This document shows positions 44,995 to 54,764 of a stretch of 64,000 nucleotides of DNA, in pieces. The DNA is from Cytobacillus eiseniae. Lineage in GTDB: Bacteria > Bacillota > Bacilli > Bacillales > Cytobacillaceae. Below the pieces are notes generated by a model. The model saw only the letters and a program-made list of their open reading frames with translations, did not search any database and had not been told where the DNA came from. A program made the translations under genes and the position numbers. The stretch spans positions 186,001-250,000 of the forward strand of contig NZ_JAGIKZ010000001.1 of the NCBI RefSeq assembly GCF_017874625.1. Reading direction: 5' to 3'. Within the stretch, counting starts at the first letter, position 1, and the number at the start of each line of letters is the position of its first letter.

Positions 44995-45420
44995 ATGTCA
45001 GGACCAAGTTTAAAAAAGCCGGATGCCCATTCATCTATTCATGAAGCAGCCTTAAATGAAGCTATGGAGTTAAGAGCTATCTATCAACAATGTTTAATAG
45101 ATAACAAAAAGGAGAAAGCACTTCAGGTAGCAGAAGTGATCATTGAACACTGGGAGACAAGAACATTAAAGCATGCTGAATCAGAAGAAGAGGGTCTCTA
45201 TAAAGAAATGGAAGAAGAAAAACCAGAACTCCATGATTTAGTGATTGAGCTTACACGAGATCATAACATTATGAGAAGAATTGTTGAACAAATGAAAGAT
45301 ATGCTAGAGAAGCAAGAAGTGGATGATCAATTCACAAGGTTAATGGATGGATTGATTGTAGTGGATCTGATTCATAATGAAGATGAAATGAATAAACTAT
45401 TGCCTCATGGCAAACACTAA
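44995..45420 (+). CDS. Hemerythrin-like domain protein
   Basis: A 141-residue four-helix protein with the metal-ligand pattern of hemerythrins: an early His in SSIHEAAL, EHWETRTLKHAESEEEG, TRDHNIMRR and DLIHNEDEM. Such proteins bind O2 or NO at a di-iron site. In front of narGHJI a role in NO or oxygen handling is plausible (inference). AAAAGGA is about 12 bases before ATG. First gene of the probable nar operon. Confidence 0.8.
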   Translation: MSGPSLKKPDAHSSIHEAALNEAMELRAIYQQCLIDNKKEKALQVAEVIIEHWETRTLKHAESEEEGLYKEMEEEKPELHDLVIELTRDHNIMRRIVEQMKDMLEKQEVDDQFTRLMDGLIVVDLIHNEDEMNKLLPHGKH

Positions 45421-45462
45421 CACAGGGAAATTAAGGAATTTAGTAGTGAGGAGGATCAGAAA

Positions 45463-45774
45463 TTGGGAGAACATCAGCTTCAAAGAGAAGAATCATTACG
45501 AATTGCCGCGCCAGCTGTTTATAAAAAGATGGTAGAAATATTCGAACAATATCATATTCATCCATATGATATGCAGGGAATTGTATTAAGGAAAAACGAT
45601 GGATTAGAAATCACGCTTAGGCTTTCACATAATTATGCTGAATTAAGCAGTACACATATTAGCTTTGATCAAGTGAAAAAACCTGATAGCAAGATCACTC
45701 AATTTTTCGAACAGGCAGCAGAAAGGTGTAAGGATCAATTAATCACAGATTACTATAAAATGATCAAACTATAG
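45463..45774 (+). CDS. Small protein of the nar operon, unknown
   Basis: A 103-residue soluble protein with no recognised domain; it begins HQLQREESLRIAAPAVYKKM and contains YHIHPYDMQGIVLRK. TTG start with GAGGAGG about 9 bases upstream. It is 42 bases after the hemerythrin gene and 14 before the next small gene, all leading into narG. No Cys, so not an electron carrier. Confidence 0.65.
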   Translation: MGEHQLQREESLRIAAPAVYKKMVEIFEQYHIHPYDMQGIVLRKNDGLEITLRLSHNYAELSSTHISFDQVKKPDSKITQFFEQAAERCKDQLITDYYKMIKL

Positions 45775-45788
45775 GAAGGGCTGATCAC

Positions 45789-46085
45789 GTGTTTTCTTTT
45801 GAAACAGATTCACTATTGGTAGATGATCGGGAGGATTTACTTGCTGTCTTACGGATGCGATTTGGTTTTATCCCTGGGGAAGTAATTGAGAAGGTATATG
45901 AAATCAATGATTATAGCATCTTGCAACGTTTAATTTTGGCGGCGGCAAATGCAGCAAATTGGGATGTTTTTGTACAAGAGTTACAGGCTGGTGAAGACTC
46001 CTTTCGTCTATTAGGAGAAGAATTTAATCCACTGGGAGAAGGTTTACTTGGAAGGAGCAGAGACAATGGAGCAAAGGCAGAATAA
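45789..46085 (+). CDS. Small protein overlapping narG start, unknown
   Basis: A 98-residue protein with a helical core (LLAVLRMRFGFIPGEVIEKVYEINDYSILQRLILAA). It resembles the C-terminal helical tails of Rpn/DUF4351-type proteins, though without the nuclease domain. GTG start with GGAAGGG upstream. Its 3' end overlaps narG by 20 bases and carries the narG ribosome binding site, so the two are translationally coupled. Function unknown. Confidence 0.65.
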   Translation: MFSFETDSLLVDDREDLLAVLRMRFGFIPGEVIEKVYEINDYSILQRLILAAANAANWDVFVQELQAGEDSFRLLGEEFNPLGEGLLGRSRDNGAKAE

Positions 46086-49000
46086 ATTAGTTCATGCATT
46101 GAGACATCTGAAGCGGGGCGAGCGCATTAATGATGGGTGGACGGAAGAAAGTCCTCGACCAAGAAACTCCGAAGATATTTACCGCAAACGGTGGCAATAT
46201 GACAAAGTTGTCCGTTCTACCCATGGCGTGAACTGCACAGGTTCCTGCAGCTGGAAGATTCATGTGAAGGATGGCATTATTGCCTATGAAACTCAGCAAA
46301 CAGACTATCCTTCCACAGGAGAGAATTTCCCTGATTACGAGCCAAGAGGTTGTCCACGAGGAGCTAGCTTCTCTTGGTATTCTTATAGCCCAACAAGAGT
46401 AAAGCATCCATATGTTCGAGGTGACTTATACGAATTATGGAAGAATGAGTTGCAGACAGCTGATAATCCAGTTCAAGCATGGGAGAATATTGTTTCCAAC
46501 CCGGAAAAAAGAGCAAAGTATGTAAAAGCAAGAGGGAAGGGCGGTTTCGTTCGTGGGAGCTGGAAAGAGCTTTGTCAGTTAATTGCAGCCTCTACTATAC
46601 ATACGATAAAAAAGTACGGCCCAGACCGTATTGTCGGTTTTAGTCCGATTCCAGCCATGTCGATGGTTAGTTATGCAGGTGGCACAAGATTTATTTCCTT
46701 ACTAGGAGGATCCATTCTTAGTTTCTATGATTGGTATGCAGATTTACCACCTGCTTCTCCACAAGTTTGGGGCGATCAAACAGATGTTCCAGAAAGTGGA
46801 GATTGGTATAATACGAAATACTTTATCATCTGGGGAACAAATATACCTCAAACAAGAACACCAGACGCACACTTTATGGTTGAGTCACGATATAACGGCA
46901 CAAAGGTTGTTGGCGTAAGCCCGGATTATGCCGAATATGATAAATTTGCTGATATTTGGCTACCAGCAAAGCCTGGTACAGATGGGGCTCTGGCAATGGC
47001 AATGACCCATGTGATTTTAAAAGAATTTTACGTGGATAAAGAAACGCCATATTTCACTGATTATGCAAAACAATATACAGATCTTCCATTCCTAGTTGTT
47101 TTAGATAAGAAGAATGGAGAATATCGATCAGATCGCTTCTTAAGAGCATCTGATATTGACCAATCACAGGAGCTAGGAGAATGGAAGACGGTTGTTTGGG
47201 ATGAAAGAACAAATAAAATGGTGATTCCTATTGGAAGTCAAGGCTTTCGTTGGGACAGCGGCAAAAAGTGGAATCTTGATTTAAAGACGGAGGATGGCCA
47301 GGAGATGAATCCTCAGCTCAGCTTTCTTCAGAAATCAGATGAAACTGTATTAGTAGACTTTCCTTATTTCGCAGAAAAAGAGGGGGGGAAAGTTGGACGA
47401 GGGGTACCTGTAAAGATTATTAAAGATCAATCAGGTAATGATTTAGTTATTACAACTGTGTTTGATTTAATGATGGCTCATACAGGTATAAATCGTGGCC
47501 TAGAGGGGGATTACCCTACTGATTATAATGATCCAAACAAGCCATATACACCTGCATGGCAGGAAAGCATCACAGGCGTAAATAAAGCCCATGTGATACA
47601 AGTGGCAAGAGAGTTTGCGCAAAACGCGGAACAAACGAATGGTAAGTCTATGATCGCGATGGGCGGGGGAACAAATCACTGGTTCCATAGTGATCAAATC
47701 TATCGTTCCATCTTAAATCTAATATTATTGACAGGCTCACAAGGAGTTAATGGCGGAGGCTGGGCTCATTATGTTGGACAAGAAAAGGTTCGTCCGATCG
47801 AAGGTTTTGGTCAAATCGCCTTTGCAAACGATTGGGTAAAATCCCCACGTTTTATGAATGGGACCTCATTTTTTTACTTTGCAACAGAGCAATTCCGATA
47901 TGAATACCAAGCTGATGAGAATGATTCAGAATGGGGAAGCAAGTATAACAAAATGCATCCAGCAGATTTCAATGCATTATCGGCACGTTTAGGCTGGCTC
48001 CCAAGCTTTCCACAATGGTCTCAAAATTCACTTGATGTGATGAAAGAAGCTCGCGAGAAATTCAAAGATGATGATCAGGCAATTATAAATGATGTAGCGA
48101 AGCAGCTTGCTGATGGCAACTTGAATTATGCCATTGAAAATCCGAATGATCCAAGAAATTTTCCGCGTATCTTTTTTAATTGGCGTTCAAATTTGCTCGG
48201 TGACAGTGGGAAAGGGCATGAGTATTTTGTCAAGCACTTAATCGGTGCGGATGACTCCGTGTTAACAGATATCGATAATTCTTGGCAACCAAAAAATATT
48301 CATCTTGATGAACAGCCGCCTGAAGGAAAAACAGATCTATTTGTTGCGATGGATTTTAGAATGACAAGTTCCGGACTTTTCTCAGATATCATTTTACCAG
48401 CGGCGACATGGTACGAAAAATTTGATATAAGCACAACAGATCTCCATCCATTTGTTCATCCGTTTAATGCAGCGATTTCACCGCCATGGGAAACAAAGAG
48501 CGATTGGGATGCCTTTAGAGAAATTACAAAAGTTTTCTCAGAATTAGCAAAAGATCATCTTCCTTTGCAGGAAGATCTCGTCATGTCTCCACTTGCACAT
48601 GATACGATCAATGAAATTGCTCAGCCCTTTGGGAAAGTGAAGGACTGGAGAAACGGTGAAATTGAAGCAATTCCAGGGAAATCGATGTCTAATTTCAATA
48701 TTGTCAAACGGGATTATCCAAATGTCTTTAATATGTGGTCTGCAATCGGACCGAATATTCGCAATGGCTATGGAACAAAAGGGGTTAAATTAGACGGAGA
48801 AAAAACTTATCAGGAATTATTGAAGCGCTTAGGTGTATCAAAGCGTGAAGGTGTGGGCAAGGGGCATCCTGACTTATATTCTGATAAGCAAGCAATTAAT
48901 GCGATCCTCCTTATGTCTGGGGCAACAAATGGCAAGCGGGCGGTAGAAGGCTGGAAGTCGATGGAAGATAAAACAGGAAAAAGTCTAGCCCATATTTCAA

Positions 49001-49749
49001 AAGAGCGTGAAGAAGAAGATTATACATTGGATGCATTAAGTGTTCAGCCGAGACAAACGATTTCAACACCTGTTTGGAGTGGATTAGAAAATGACAATCG
49101 ACGATATTCGCCATTTACTGTCAATAAAGAATACAACATCCCATGGCATACACTTACAGGGCGCCAAAGCTTCTATCTTGACCATGAAGTAATGCTAGAT
49201 TTTGGCGAAGGGCTTCCACTTTATTTGCCACCAATAAATATTGCTCCATTTTTAAAAGGGGAAAAAGAGGTGGAAAATAAAGAGAAATCACTCACGCTTC
49301 GATATATGACTCCCCACCAAAAATGGGGAATTCACACGATGTTTACAGATACGACACCAATGGTTCAGTTATTCCGAGGATGGCAAGTTGTCTGGCTGAA
49401 TGAGAAAGACGCAGCAACGGTGGGCATTAAAGATAATGATTGGATTGAAGTGTATAACCGTAATGGGGTAGTAACAGCGAGAGCCATTCTTACGTATCGT
49501 CTGCCACGAGGAGTAGCCTATATGTATCATGCACAAGACCGGACGATGGGTGTGCCAGGAAACCAGATTAACAAAAAACGAGGGGGCACTCATAATAGTG
49601 TGACTAGAATTAATCCTAAAGCGACACATATGATTGGCGGCTATTCTCAGCTAAGCTACGGATTTAATTATTATGGACCAACTGGGAGCAATCGGGACAC
49701 AATGACAGTGATTCGTCCATTGAAGGAGGTCGATTGGCTTGAGAATTAA
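46066..49749 (+). CDS. narG: Respiratory nitrate reductase alpha subunit
   Basis: The 1227-residue Mo-bisMGD catalytic subunit reducing nitrate to nitrite on the cytoplasmic face. FS0 cluster ligands His53, Cys57, Cys61 and Cys96 (HGVNCTGSC, RGCPRG); the Mo ligand is by pattern Asp240 in QTDVPES. The C-terminal cofactor domain has PRGVAYMYHAQDRTMGVPG. ATG 46066 is chosen, with GAAGGAG at 46050-46056. It overlaps narH by 11 bases. Three small genes precede it in the same direction. Confidence 0.97.
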   Translation: MEQRQNKLVHALRHLKRGERINDGWTEESPRPRNSEDIYRKRWQYDKVVRSTHGVNCTGSCSWKIHVKDGIIAYETQQTDYPSTGENFPDYEPRGCPRGASFSWYSYSPTRVKHPYVRGDLYELWKNELQTADNPVQAWENIVSNPEKRAKYVKARGKGGFVRGSWKELCQLIAASTIHTIKKYGPDRIVGFSPIPAMSMVSYAGGTRFISLLGGSILSFYDWYADLPPASPQVWGDQTDVPESGDWYNTKYFIIWGTNIPQTRTPDAHFMVESRYNGTKVVGVSPDYAEYDKFADIWLPAKPGTDGALAMAMTHVILKEFYVDKETPYFTDYAKQYTDLPFLVVLDKKNGEYRSDRFLRASDIDQSQELGEWKTVVWDERTNKMVIPIGSQGFRWDSGKKWNLDLKTEDGQEMNPQLSFLQKSDETVLVDFPYFAEKEGGKVGRGVPVKIIKDQSGNDLVITTVFDLMMAHTGINRGLEGDYPTDYNDPNKPYTPAWQESITGVNKAHVIQVAREFAQNAEQTNGKSMIAMGGGTNHWFHSDQIYRSILNLILLTGSQGVNGGGWAHYVGQEKVRPIEGFGQIAFANDWVKSPRFMNGTSFFYFATEQFRYEYQADENDSEWGSKYNKMHPADFNALSARLGWLPSFPQWSQNSLDVMKEAREKFKDDDQAIINDVAKQLADGNLNYAIENPNDPRNFPRIFFNWRSNLLGDSGKGHEYFVKHLIGADDSVLTDIDNSWQPKNIHLDEQPPEGKTDLFVAMDFRMTSSGLFSDIILPAATWYEKFDISTTDLHPFVHPFNAAISPPWETKSDWDAFREITKVFSELAKDHLPLQEDLVMSPLAHDTINEIAQPFGKVKDWRNGEIEAIPGKSMSNFNIVKRDYPNVFNMWSAIGPNIRNGYGTKGVKLDGEKTYQELLKRLGVSKREGVGKGHPDLYSDKQAINAILLMSGATNGKRAVEGWKSMEDKTGKSLAHISKEREEEDYTLDALSVQPRQTISTPVWSGLENDNRRYSPFTVNKEYNIPWHTLTGRQSFYLDHEVMLDFGEGLPLYLPPINIAPFLKGEKEVENKEKSLTLRYMTPHQKWGIHTMFTDTTPMVQLFRGWQVVWLNEKDAATVGIKDNDWIEVYNRNGVVTARAILTYRLPRGVAYMYHAQDRTMGVPGNQINKKRGGTHNSVTRINPKATHMIGGYSQLSYGFNYYGPTGSNRDTMTVIRPLKEVDWLEN

Positions 49750-51241
49750 GGCTCAAGTAGCGATGGTCATGCATCTAGATAAATGTATTGGCTGTCATAC
49801 ATGTTCTGTGACATGCAAAAATACATGGACAAACCGTCCTGGCATGGAGTATGTCTGGTATAACAATGTGGAAACCCGTCCTGGACCTGGCTATCCGAAG
49901 GAATGGGAAAATACGGACCGCTACAAGGGAGGCTGGACATTAAGAAATGGACAGCTACATTTAAGAGCAGGTGGTCCAATTTCAAAGCTAGCAAATATTT
50001 TCTACAATCCGAATATGGCGACAATCGATGACTTTTATGAACCATGGACATATGATTATCAACATCTTCAAAATGCGCCAAAGAAAGAAAGCTTACCTGT
50101 TGCTCGTCCCATTTCGATGATTACTGGCAAGTATATTGATAAACCGGAGTGGGGATCCAACTGGGATGATGATCTCGCAGGAGGAAGTGAAATTGTTCCG
50201 TTAGATCCGAATGTGCAGAAGCTTCAAGAGCATATTGCTTTAGAATATGAAAAAACATTTATGATGTATCTGCCAAGAATTTGTGAGCATTGCTTGAATC
50301 CATCCTGTGTCGCATCCTGCCCTTCAGGTGCGTTATATAAAAGGGATGAAGATGGGATTGTACTTGTTGATCAAGAAGCATGCCGCGGCTGGCGCTTTTG
50401 CATGAATGGCTGTCCTTACCATAAGGTTTATTATAATTGGAATACTCATAAAGCTGAGAAATGTAATTTCTGCTACCCAAGAACAGAAGCAGGTTTGCCA
50501 ACTGTTTGTTCTGAAACATGTGTTGGGCGAATTCGTTATATTGGAGTTGTTCTTTATGATGCAGACCGGGTAAAAGAAGCCGCATCCGTTGAGGATCCTA
50601 AAGATTTATATGAAGCACAGCTTTCAGTTTTCTTAGATCCAAACGATCCAGAAGTCATTGAAAAAGCAAGAGAAGCAGGTATTAATGAAAGCTGGATTAC
50701 TAGTGCGCAAGAATCACCGATTTATAAAATGGCGATGAAGTGGAAAATTGCCTTGCCGCTGCATCCGGAATACCGTACATTGCCAATGGTTTGGTATGTG
50801 CCGCCATTAAGTCCAATTATGAACCATATTACAAATGAGCAGGATTTAAGCATGGATGGATATATTCCAGCTGTTGATGATATGCGAATTCCAATGGAAT
50901 ATCTTGCTTCATTGTTAACGGCTGATGATACGACTGTGATCCGGCGAGTGCTTTTAAAAATGGCTGCAATGCGTGTTCATATGCGTGCGAAAACAGTTGG
51001 GGGTATGGATGAAATGAAAACAAGTAAACTCCTGAAGGAAGCAGACACAACAGTCGAAGAACTCGAGGATATGGCTCGTTTACTCGGAGTCGCAAAATAT
51101 AATGAACGATTTGTCATTCCAACTGGTAGACGGGAAATGGATAATAATTTGCATTATAAACAAGGGGCATGCAGCATTGAAGATTTAGCACCAGCAGAAG
51201 GCATGGTTACTTATCCATATGAAAGAAGTGATCTTGGATGA
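49739..51241 (+). CDS. narH: Respiratory nitrate reductase beta subunit
   Basis: A 500-residue electron-transfer subunit with four Cys clusters: CIGCHTCSVTC, CEHCLNPSCVASC, CRGWRFCMNGC (Trp replacing one Cys, as in the [3Fe-4S] site of E. coli NarH) and CNFCYPRTEAGLPTVCSETC. TTG start with AAGGAGGT about 10 bases upstream, inside narG. Overlaps narJ by 4 bases. Confidence 0.97.
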   Translation: MRIKAQVAMVMHLDKCIGCHTCSVTCKNTWTNRPGMEYVWYNNVETRPGPGYPKEWENTDRYKGGWTLRNGQLHLRAGGPISKLANIFYNPNMATIDDFYEPWTYDYQHLQNAPKKESLPVARPISMITGKYIDKPEWGSNWDDDLAGGSEIVPLDPNVQKLQEHIALEYEKTFMMYLPRICEHCLNPSCVASCPSGALYKRDEDGIVLVDQEACRGWRFCMNGCPYHKVYYNWNTHKAEKCNFCYPRTEAGLPTVCSETCVGRIRYIGVVLYDADRVKEAASVEDPKDLYEAQLSVFLDPNDPEVIEKAREAGINESWITSAQESPIYKMAMKWKIALPLHPEYRTLPMVWYVPPLSPIMNHITNEQDLSMDGYIPAVDDMRIPMEYLASLLTADDTTVIRRVLLKMAAMRVHMRAKTVGGMDEMKTSKLLKEADTTVEELEDMARLLGVAKYNERFVIPTGRREMDNNLHYKQGACSIEDLAPAEGMVTYPYERSDLG

Positions 51242-51840
51242 GAACAGAAGTAGCTGAAACACTCGTTGTTCTTGCTAGATTTCTGGATTATCCTGATTCG
51301 CAATTAGTAGAGGAATGTTCAGACCTAAAAGAATATTTAAAACAGCATCTTTCATCCAAGGAAATGCAAGAGGAACTCTTTAAGCGGCTTGAACCACTTT
51401 TGAAAATAGAATTAAAGGAATTACAGGAGCTATATGTAAAAACCTTTGATTATGAAGAGAAAACCGGAATGTATTTAACGGCGCAAGAATTAGGTGATAG
51501 CCGCAGACGTGGAGATGCATTGATTCGCTTGCAGCGCTTAATTTCTGACTTAGGCTTCGAGCGAGTGGGAGTCGAATTGACTGATTTTATTCCAATGTTA
51601 ATGGAGCTACTTGCGGTAGCTCCATTAACAGATGATGTGGAGCAGCTCACGAGAAGACTTTCATTTGCCATCCATCGAATTTACACACATCTACCTAATA
51701 ATAATCCATATTATCATGTTTTCGATTTATTAATGTCATTTGTCTTTAAAGCGCCAAACGAAGAAGAAATCGCTCGATTAGTTAATGAACGTGAGGAAGC
51801 AGATTTGGATGAATTGCCATATCCGATGATTTATCGGTGA
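51238..51840 (+). CDS. narJ: Nitrate reductase assembly chaperone
   Basis: A 200-residue all-helical TorD/NarJ-family chaperone that assists Mo cofactor insertion and membrane attachment of NarGH. Motifs: LARFLDYPDSQLVEE at the start, LYVKTFDYEEKTGMYLTAQELGDSRRRGDALIR in the centre. Start overlaps the narH stop (ATGA). Confidence 0.95.
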   Translation: MRTEVAETLVVLARFLDYPDSQLVEECSDLKEYLKQHLSSKEMQEELFKRLEPLLKIELKELQELYVKTFDYEEKTGMYLTAQELGDSRRRGDALIRLQRLISDLGFERVGVELTDFIPMLMELLAVAPLTDDVEQLTRRLSFAIHRIYTHLPNNNPYYHVFDLLMSFVFKAPNEEEIARLVNEREEADLDELPYPMIYR

Positions 51841-51902
51841 CCTATCGTATTGTTGGATTCGCATAATCGAAACCATCTAATGGCTTACTAAGGAGGACAT
51901 TC

Positions 51903-52589
51903 ATGGGATTTTTTTGGTGGGGGATTTTCCCTTATATTGTTGGAACCATTTTGGTCGTTGCCTCGGTTTATCGCTTTGTCTTTCGAGGAAAAAGCTGGCA
52001 TGCACCATCTACAGAAATTTTTGAGAAGAAATGGTTAAGTATCGGCTCAAGACTTTTTCATTGGGGTATAGTCTTCGCATTTATTGGACATGTGATGGGC
52101 GTATTAATTCCTATCAGTTTTTATGAGGCGCTTGGTATTTCTGATCACCTCTATCATGTCGGAGCAATTGCAGGAGGTGGTTTAGCTGGTTTAATGGTGG
52201 TGGTTGGCTTAATTGTGCTGCTGATCCGCAAGGTTTCAAACCCTAGATTAAGTGTACATGCTTCATTTGCAGATTATTTCACAATTATTTGGCTGTTAGT
52301 TGTTGCCGGGTTAGGAACGTACATGACACTAGTATATAATACAACTGTAGTCGCATACGAGTATCGTGTAACAATTGGACCGTGGTTTCGAAGCTTGTTC
52401 ACATTACAGCCAGATGTGGAATTAATGCTGGCTGTTCCATTGCTTTTCCAATTACATGTGATTAGTTCATTTATTTTGTTTGCAGCTATTCCGTTCACAC
52501 AGCTTATCCATATGTTTAGCTTTCCTGGGAGGTATCCAGCACGAGCACCACAACAGTATCGAGCACGTGATGGGTATAAAAATAATTAA
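51903..52589 (+). CDS. narI: Respiratory nitrate reductase gamma subunit (cytochrome b)
   Basis: A 228-residue membrane subunit with five helices that oxidises menaquinol and passes electrons to NarH. Heme-ligand His residues lie in RLFHWGIVFAFIGHVMG and in LLFQLHVISSFILFAAIPFTQLIHMFSFP. AAGGAGG is 6 bases upstream of ATG. Ends the narGHJI operon, followed by a strong terminator. Confidence 0.96.
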   Translation: MGFFWWGIFPYIVGTILVVASVYRFVFRGKSWHAPSTEIFEKKWLSIGSRLFHWGIVFAFIGHVMGVLIPISFYEALGISDHLYHVGAIAGGGLAGLMVVVGLIVLLIRKVSNPRLSVHASFADYFTIIWLLVVAGLGTYMTLVYNTTVVAYEYRVTIGPWFRSLFTLQPDVELMLAVPLLFQLHVISSFILFAAIPFTQLIHMFSFPGRYPARAPQQYRARDGYKNN

Positions 52590-52592
52590 AAC

Positions 52593-52644
52593 AAAAAGGG
52601 TGTATCCAAGAAGTTATATTTTGACTTTTGGATGCACCTTTTTA
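52593..52644 (+). terminator. Intrinsic terminator after narI
   Basis: Stem AAAAAGGGTGTATCCAA / TTGGATGCACCTTTTT with a 20-base loop. Confidence 0.9.
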
Positions 52645-52670
52645 TATTTCAACCAAATAAAAATAATAAT

Positions 52671-52714
52671 AAAAGTCACCCAAAAGTCGTATACACGAGT
52701 TTGGGGTGACTTTT
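52671..52714. terminator. Bidirectional hairpin before the NarK-PAS gene
   Basis: Arms AAAAGTCACCCCAAAA-like and TTTGGGGTGACTTTT, with A/T runs on both sides; serves the minus-strand transporter gene. Confidence 0.75.
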
Positions 52715-52735
52715 ACATGAGCATTGATCCAGAGT

Positions 52736-54229
52736 TTAATGATTAGTAATATCACTGAACATTGCTACATGTTGATTTGGATTACCAGAATCATCCTTTA
52801 ATGTGCTAATCGTTAGCCATTCGGGATAGATTTCACCATTTTTTCGCTTATTCCAAATTTCACCTTGCCAATGTCCATGCTCTTCAATTTCTACCCACAT
52901 TTGTTGATAGAAATGTTTATCATGTTTTCCTGAATGAAGGATGCTCGGCTTATTTCCCTTAGCTTCCTTTAGAGAATAACCTGTTACCTTTGTAAAGGCA
53001 GGGTTTACATACTGGATAATTCCATCGAGATCCGTCACCATAACTCCTTGACCTGTACTTTCAACGATATTGTCCTTTAATGATAATTTATCTTGATAAT
53101 AAAGCCAGACAACAAGAATGCTGCTAGCTAGTGCAAATTCAGAAAGGGACATAAATCCGATCGCATAATGCCCAGTCCAATTATGCAGGATCGTCAAAAT
53201 AATCGGTGGGAAGAAGCCACCAAGTCCACCCATGGCTGATACAATCCCATTGACAATTCCAGCCTGTTTTGAAAAATAAAGCGGAACAAGCTTGAAAATA
53301 ACCCCATTTCCTATGCCCGCACAAATGGCTACACCTAAGCAGCCGACTGTATAAACAGGAAGAGATGGTGTAAAGGATAATAAAAAGCCTGCAAAGGTAA
53401 GACCTGAGAAAACGATAACTAAGATCATAAATGAATTAAATTTATCACCTAGCCAGCCCCCAATTGGACGCAATAATGTAGCAAGGGCGATAAAGCCTGC
53501 TGTTCGAAAGCCAGCATCTACTTTTTCTAATCCAAAATGATTAACAAGAAAGTTTGGCAAGTAAATAGTGAATGCAACAAAGGAGCCAAAGGTAATGAAA
53601 TAAAACAAACTTAAAAGCCAAAGCTTTGGATTTTTATATACACTTTTAAATTGTTCGGAAAATACGGCCTGCACCTTTTTTTCCTTACGATCTCCAAGTA
53701 GAAAATTTAAAAGGGCAAATAAGATTAACAAAATAATGTAGAACTGAATGGTTAATCTCCAGCCAAAAGAGTCTGCAAGAACAGGTGCTAAAAAAGAAGT
53801 AATTGCAGTCCCGATATTCCCCGCCCCATAAATCCCATTAATAAAACCATGTTTTTCCTTTGGGTAATATTTAGGCAGTGAAGTAACCCCAACAGAAAAC
53901 ACGGCCCCGCCAATCCCGACTAAAAGTCCACCAAGAATTAAGGTGAAAAAGGAATTAGCTGTACTGATAATAAAAACGGGCAAAATCAAAACAATAAAGC
54001 TAATGCTAAAGAGCGTTCTTGCCCCATAGCGGTTCGTCCAAAAACCAATCGGAATTCTTAGAAGCGAACCTAGGATGACAGGTGTTGCCGTTACTAAAGT
54101 CATCTGATTAGTCGAAAGTGAAATATCCGCAGATATGTATGGCATTAAGGAAGAGAGGATAACCCAAACCATAAAGCCAAGTACAAGACTAGTCGTTTGT
54201 AAAGTTAATTGGAAATTTCCTTTTTGCAT
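52736..54229 (-). CDS. NarK-type nitrate/nitrite MFS transporter fused to a PAS domain
   Basis: A 497-residue protein. Residues about 1-380 are a 12-helix nitrate/nitrite porter (IPIGFWTNRYGARTLF loop, GNIGTAITSFLAPVLADSFGW, GIVSAMGGLGGFFPP with the Gly-rich nitrate signature). Residues about 385-495 are a PAS domain with a PAC-type end: GQGVMVTDLDGIIQYVNPAF, VTGYSLKEAKGNKPSILHSG, WQGEIWNKRKNGEIYPEWLT, AMFSDIT. No kinase, GGDEF or other output follows; the stop comes right after the PAC motif. GAAAGGAG precedes ATG. Convergent with narGHJI. The PAS domain may sense redox or ligand and gate transport. Confidence 0.9.
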   Translation of the reverse strand: MQKGNFQLTLQTTSLVLGFMVWVILSSLMPYISADISLSTNQMTLVTATPVILGSLLRIPIGFWTNRYGARTLFSISFIVLILPVFIISTANSFFTLILGGLLVGIGGAVFSVGVTSLPKYYPKEKHGFINGIYGAGNIGTAITSFLAPVLADSFGWRLTIQFYIILLILFALLNFLLGDRKEKKVQAVFSEQFKSVYKNPKLWLLSLFYFITFGSFVAFTIYLPNFLVNHFGLEKVDAGFRTAGFIALATLLRPIGGWLGDKFNSFMILVIVFSGLTFAGFLLSFTPSLPVYTVGCLGVAICAGIGNGVIFKLVPLYFSKQAGIVNGIVSAMGGLGGFFPPIILTILHNWTGHYAIGFMSLSEFALASSILVVWLYYQDKLSLKDNIVESTGQGVMVTDLDGIIQYVNPAFTKVTGYSLKEAKGNKPSILHSGKHDKHFYQQMWVEIEEHGHWQGEIWNKRKNGEIYPEWLTISTLKDDSGNPNQHVAMFSDITNH

Positions 54230-54289
54230 AATAGGCTCCTTTCAAAAATGGTTCTATAAGTAGTTTGTTATGGGAGAGCTTGTTTCATA

Positions 54290-54328
54290 CAAAAAGAAAG
54301 TGCTTATCCCGAGTGAAGCGGAATAAGC
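54290..54328 (-). terminator. Intrinsic terminator for cwlJ
   Basis: Minus-strand stem GCTTATTCCG / CGGGATAAGC followed by ACTTTCTTTTT. Confidence 0.75.
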
Positions 54329-54335
54329 AAACAAC

Positions 54336-54764
54336 TTAAAAGGTATTATATACATTTTCACATTCGGTTGCTGAAGGTTCATAAAAACAATGAAGCCTAA
54401 ACCTTCCAACTAATGGCTGATTATACCATGTTGGTGGACAATCTCCTGGTGGACGGAAATACCATAGAGAATATTTAGCTGGCCATGGCCTTTCACCTCT
54501 TACGGATCTTCTGGCCAGACGCCTTTCACTTTCTCTTGCTCTTTGATAAAAGTACCCTTTCGTTACTGCCTCAAATGCATGTGGCTGATGGATCATTTGA
54601 GGAATCGTCCGCAATCCAACAAAGTCAGAGCAATTCGCCCGGATTCGATTGATTCCAACAGCACCGACGAGCAGCATCCCTGTTTCGCCTTCCCCTTCTG
54701 CCTCTGCTCGAAGCAGTCTTGCTAACATATCTAAATCTGATGAATTATGTTTTACAACTGTCAT
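54336..54764 (-). CDS. cwlJ: Spore cortex-lytic enzyme CwlJ-like (Hydrolase_2)
   Basis: A 142-residue cell wall hydrolase of the SleB/CwlJ catalytic family, equal in length to B. subtilis CwlJ as I recall it and similar throughout: VVKHNSSDLDMLARLLRAEAEGEGE (catalytic Glu in RAEAEGE), GAVGINRIRANC, KGYFYQRARESE and YSLWYFRPPGDCPPTWYNQ. Degrades cortex during germination, triggered by Ca-DPA. I start it at ATG 54764 by homology; a longer frame would add 17 residues. No signal peptide, as expected for CwlJ. No gerQ is adjacent. Confidence 0.93.
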   Translation of the reverse strand: MTVVKHNSSDLDMLARLLRAEAEGEGETGMLLVGAVGINRIRANCSDFVGLRTIPQMIHQPHAFEAVTKGYFYQRARESERRLARRSVRGERPWPAKYSLWYFRPPGDCPPTWYNQPLVGRFRLHCFYEPSATECENVYNTF

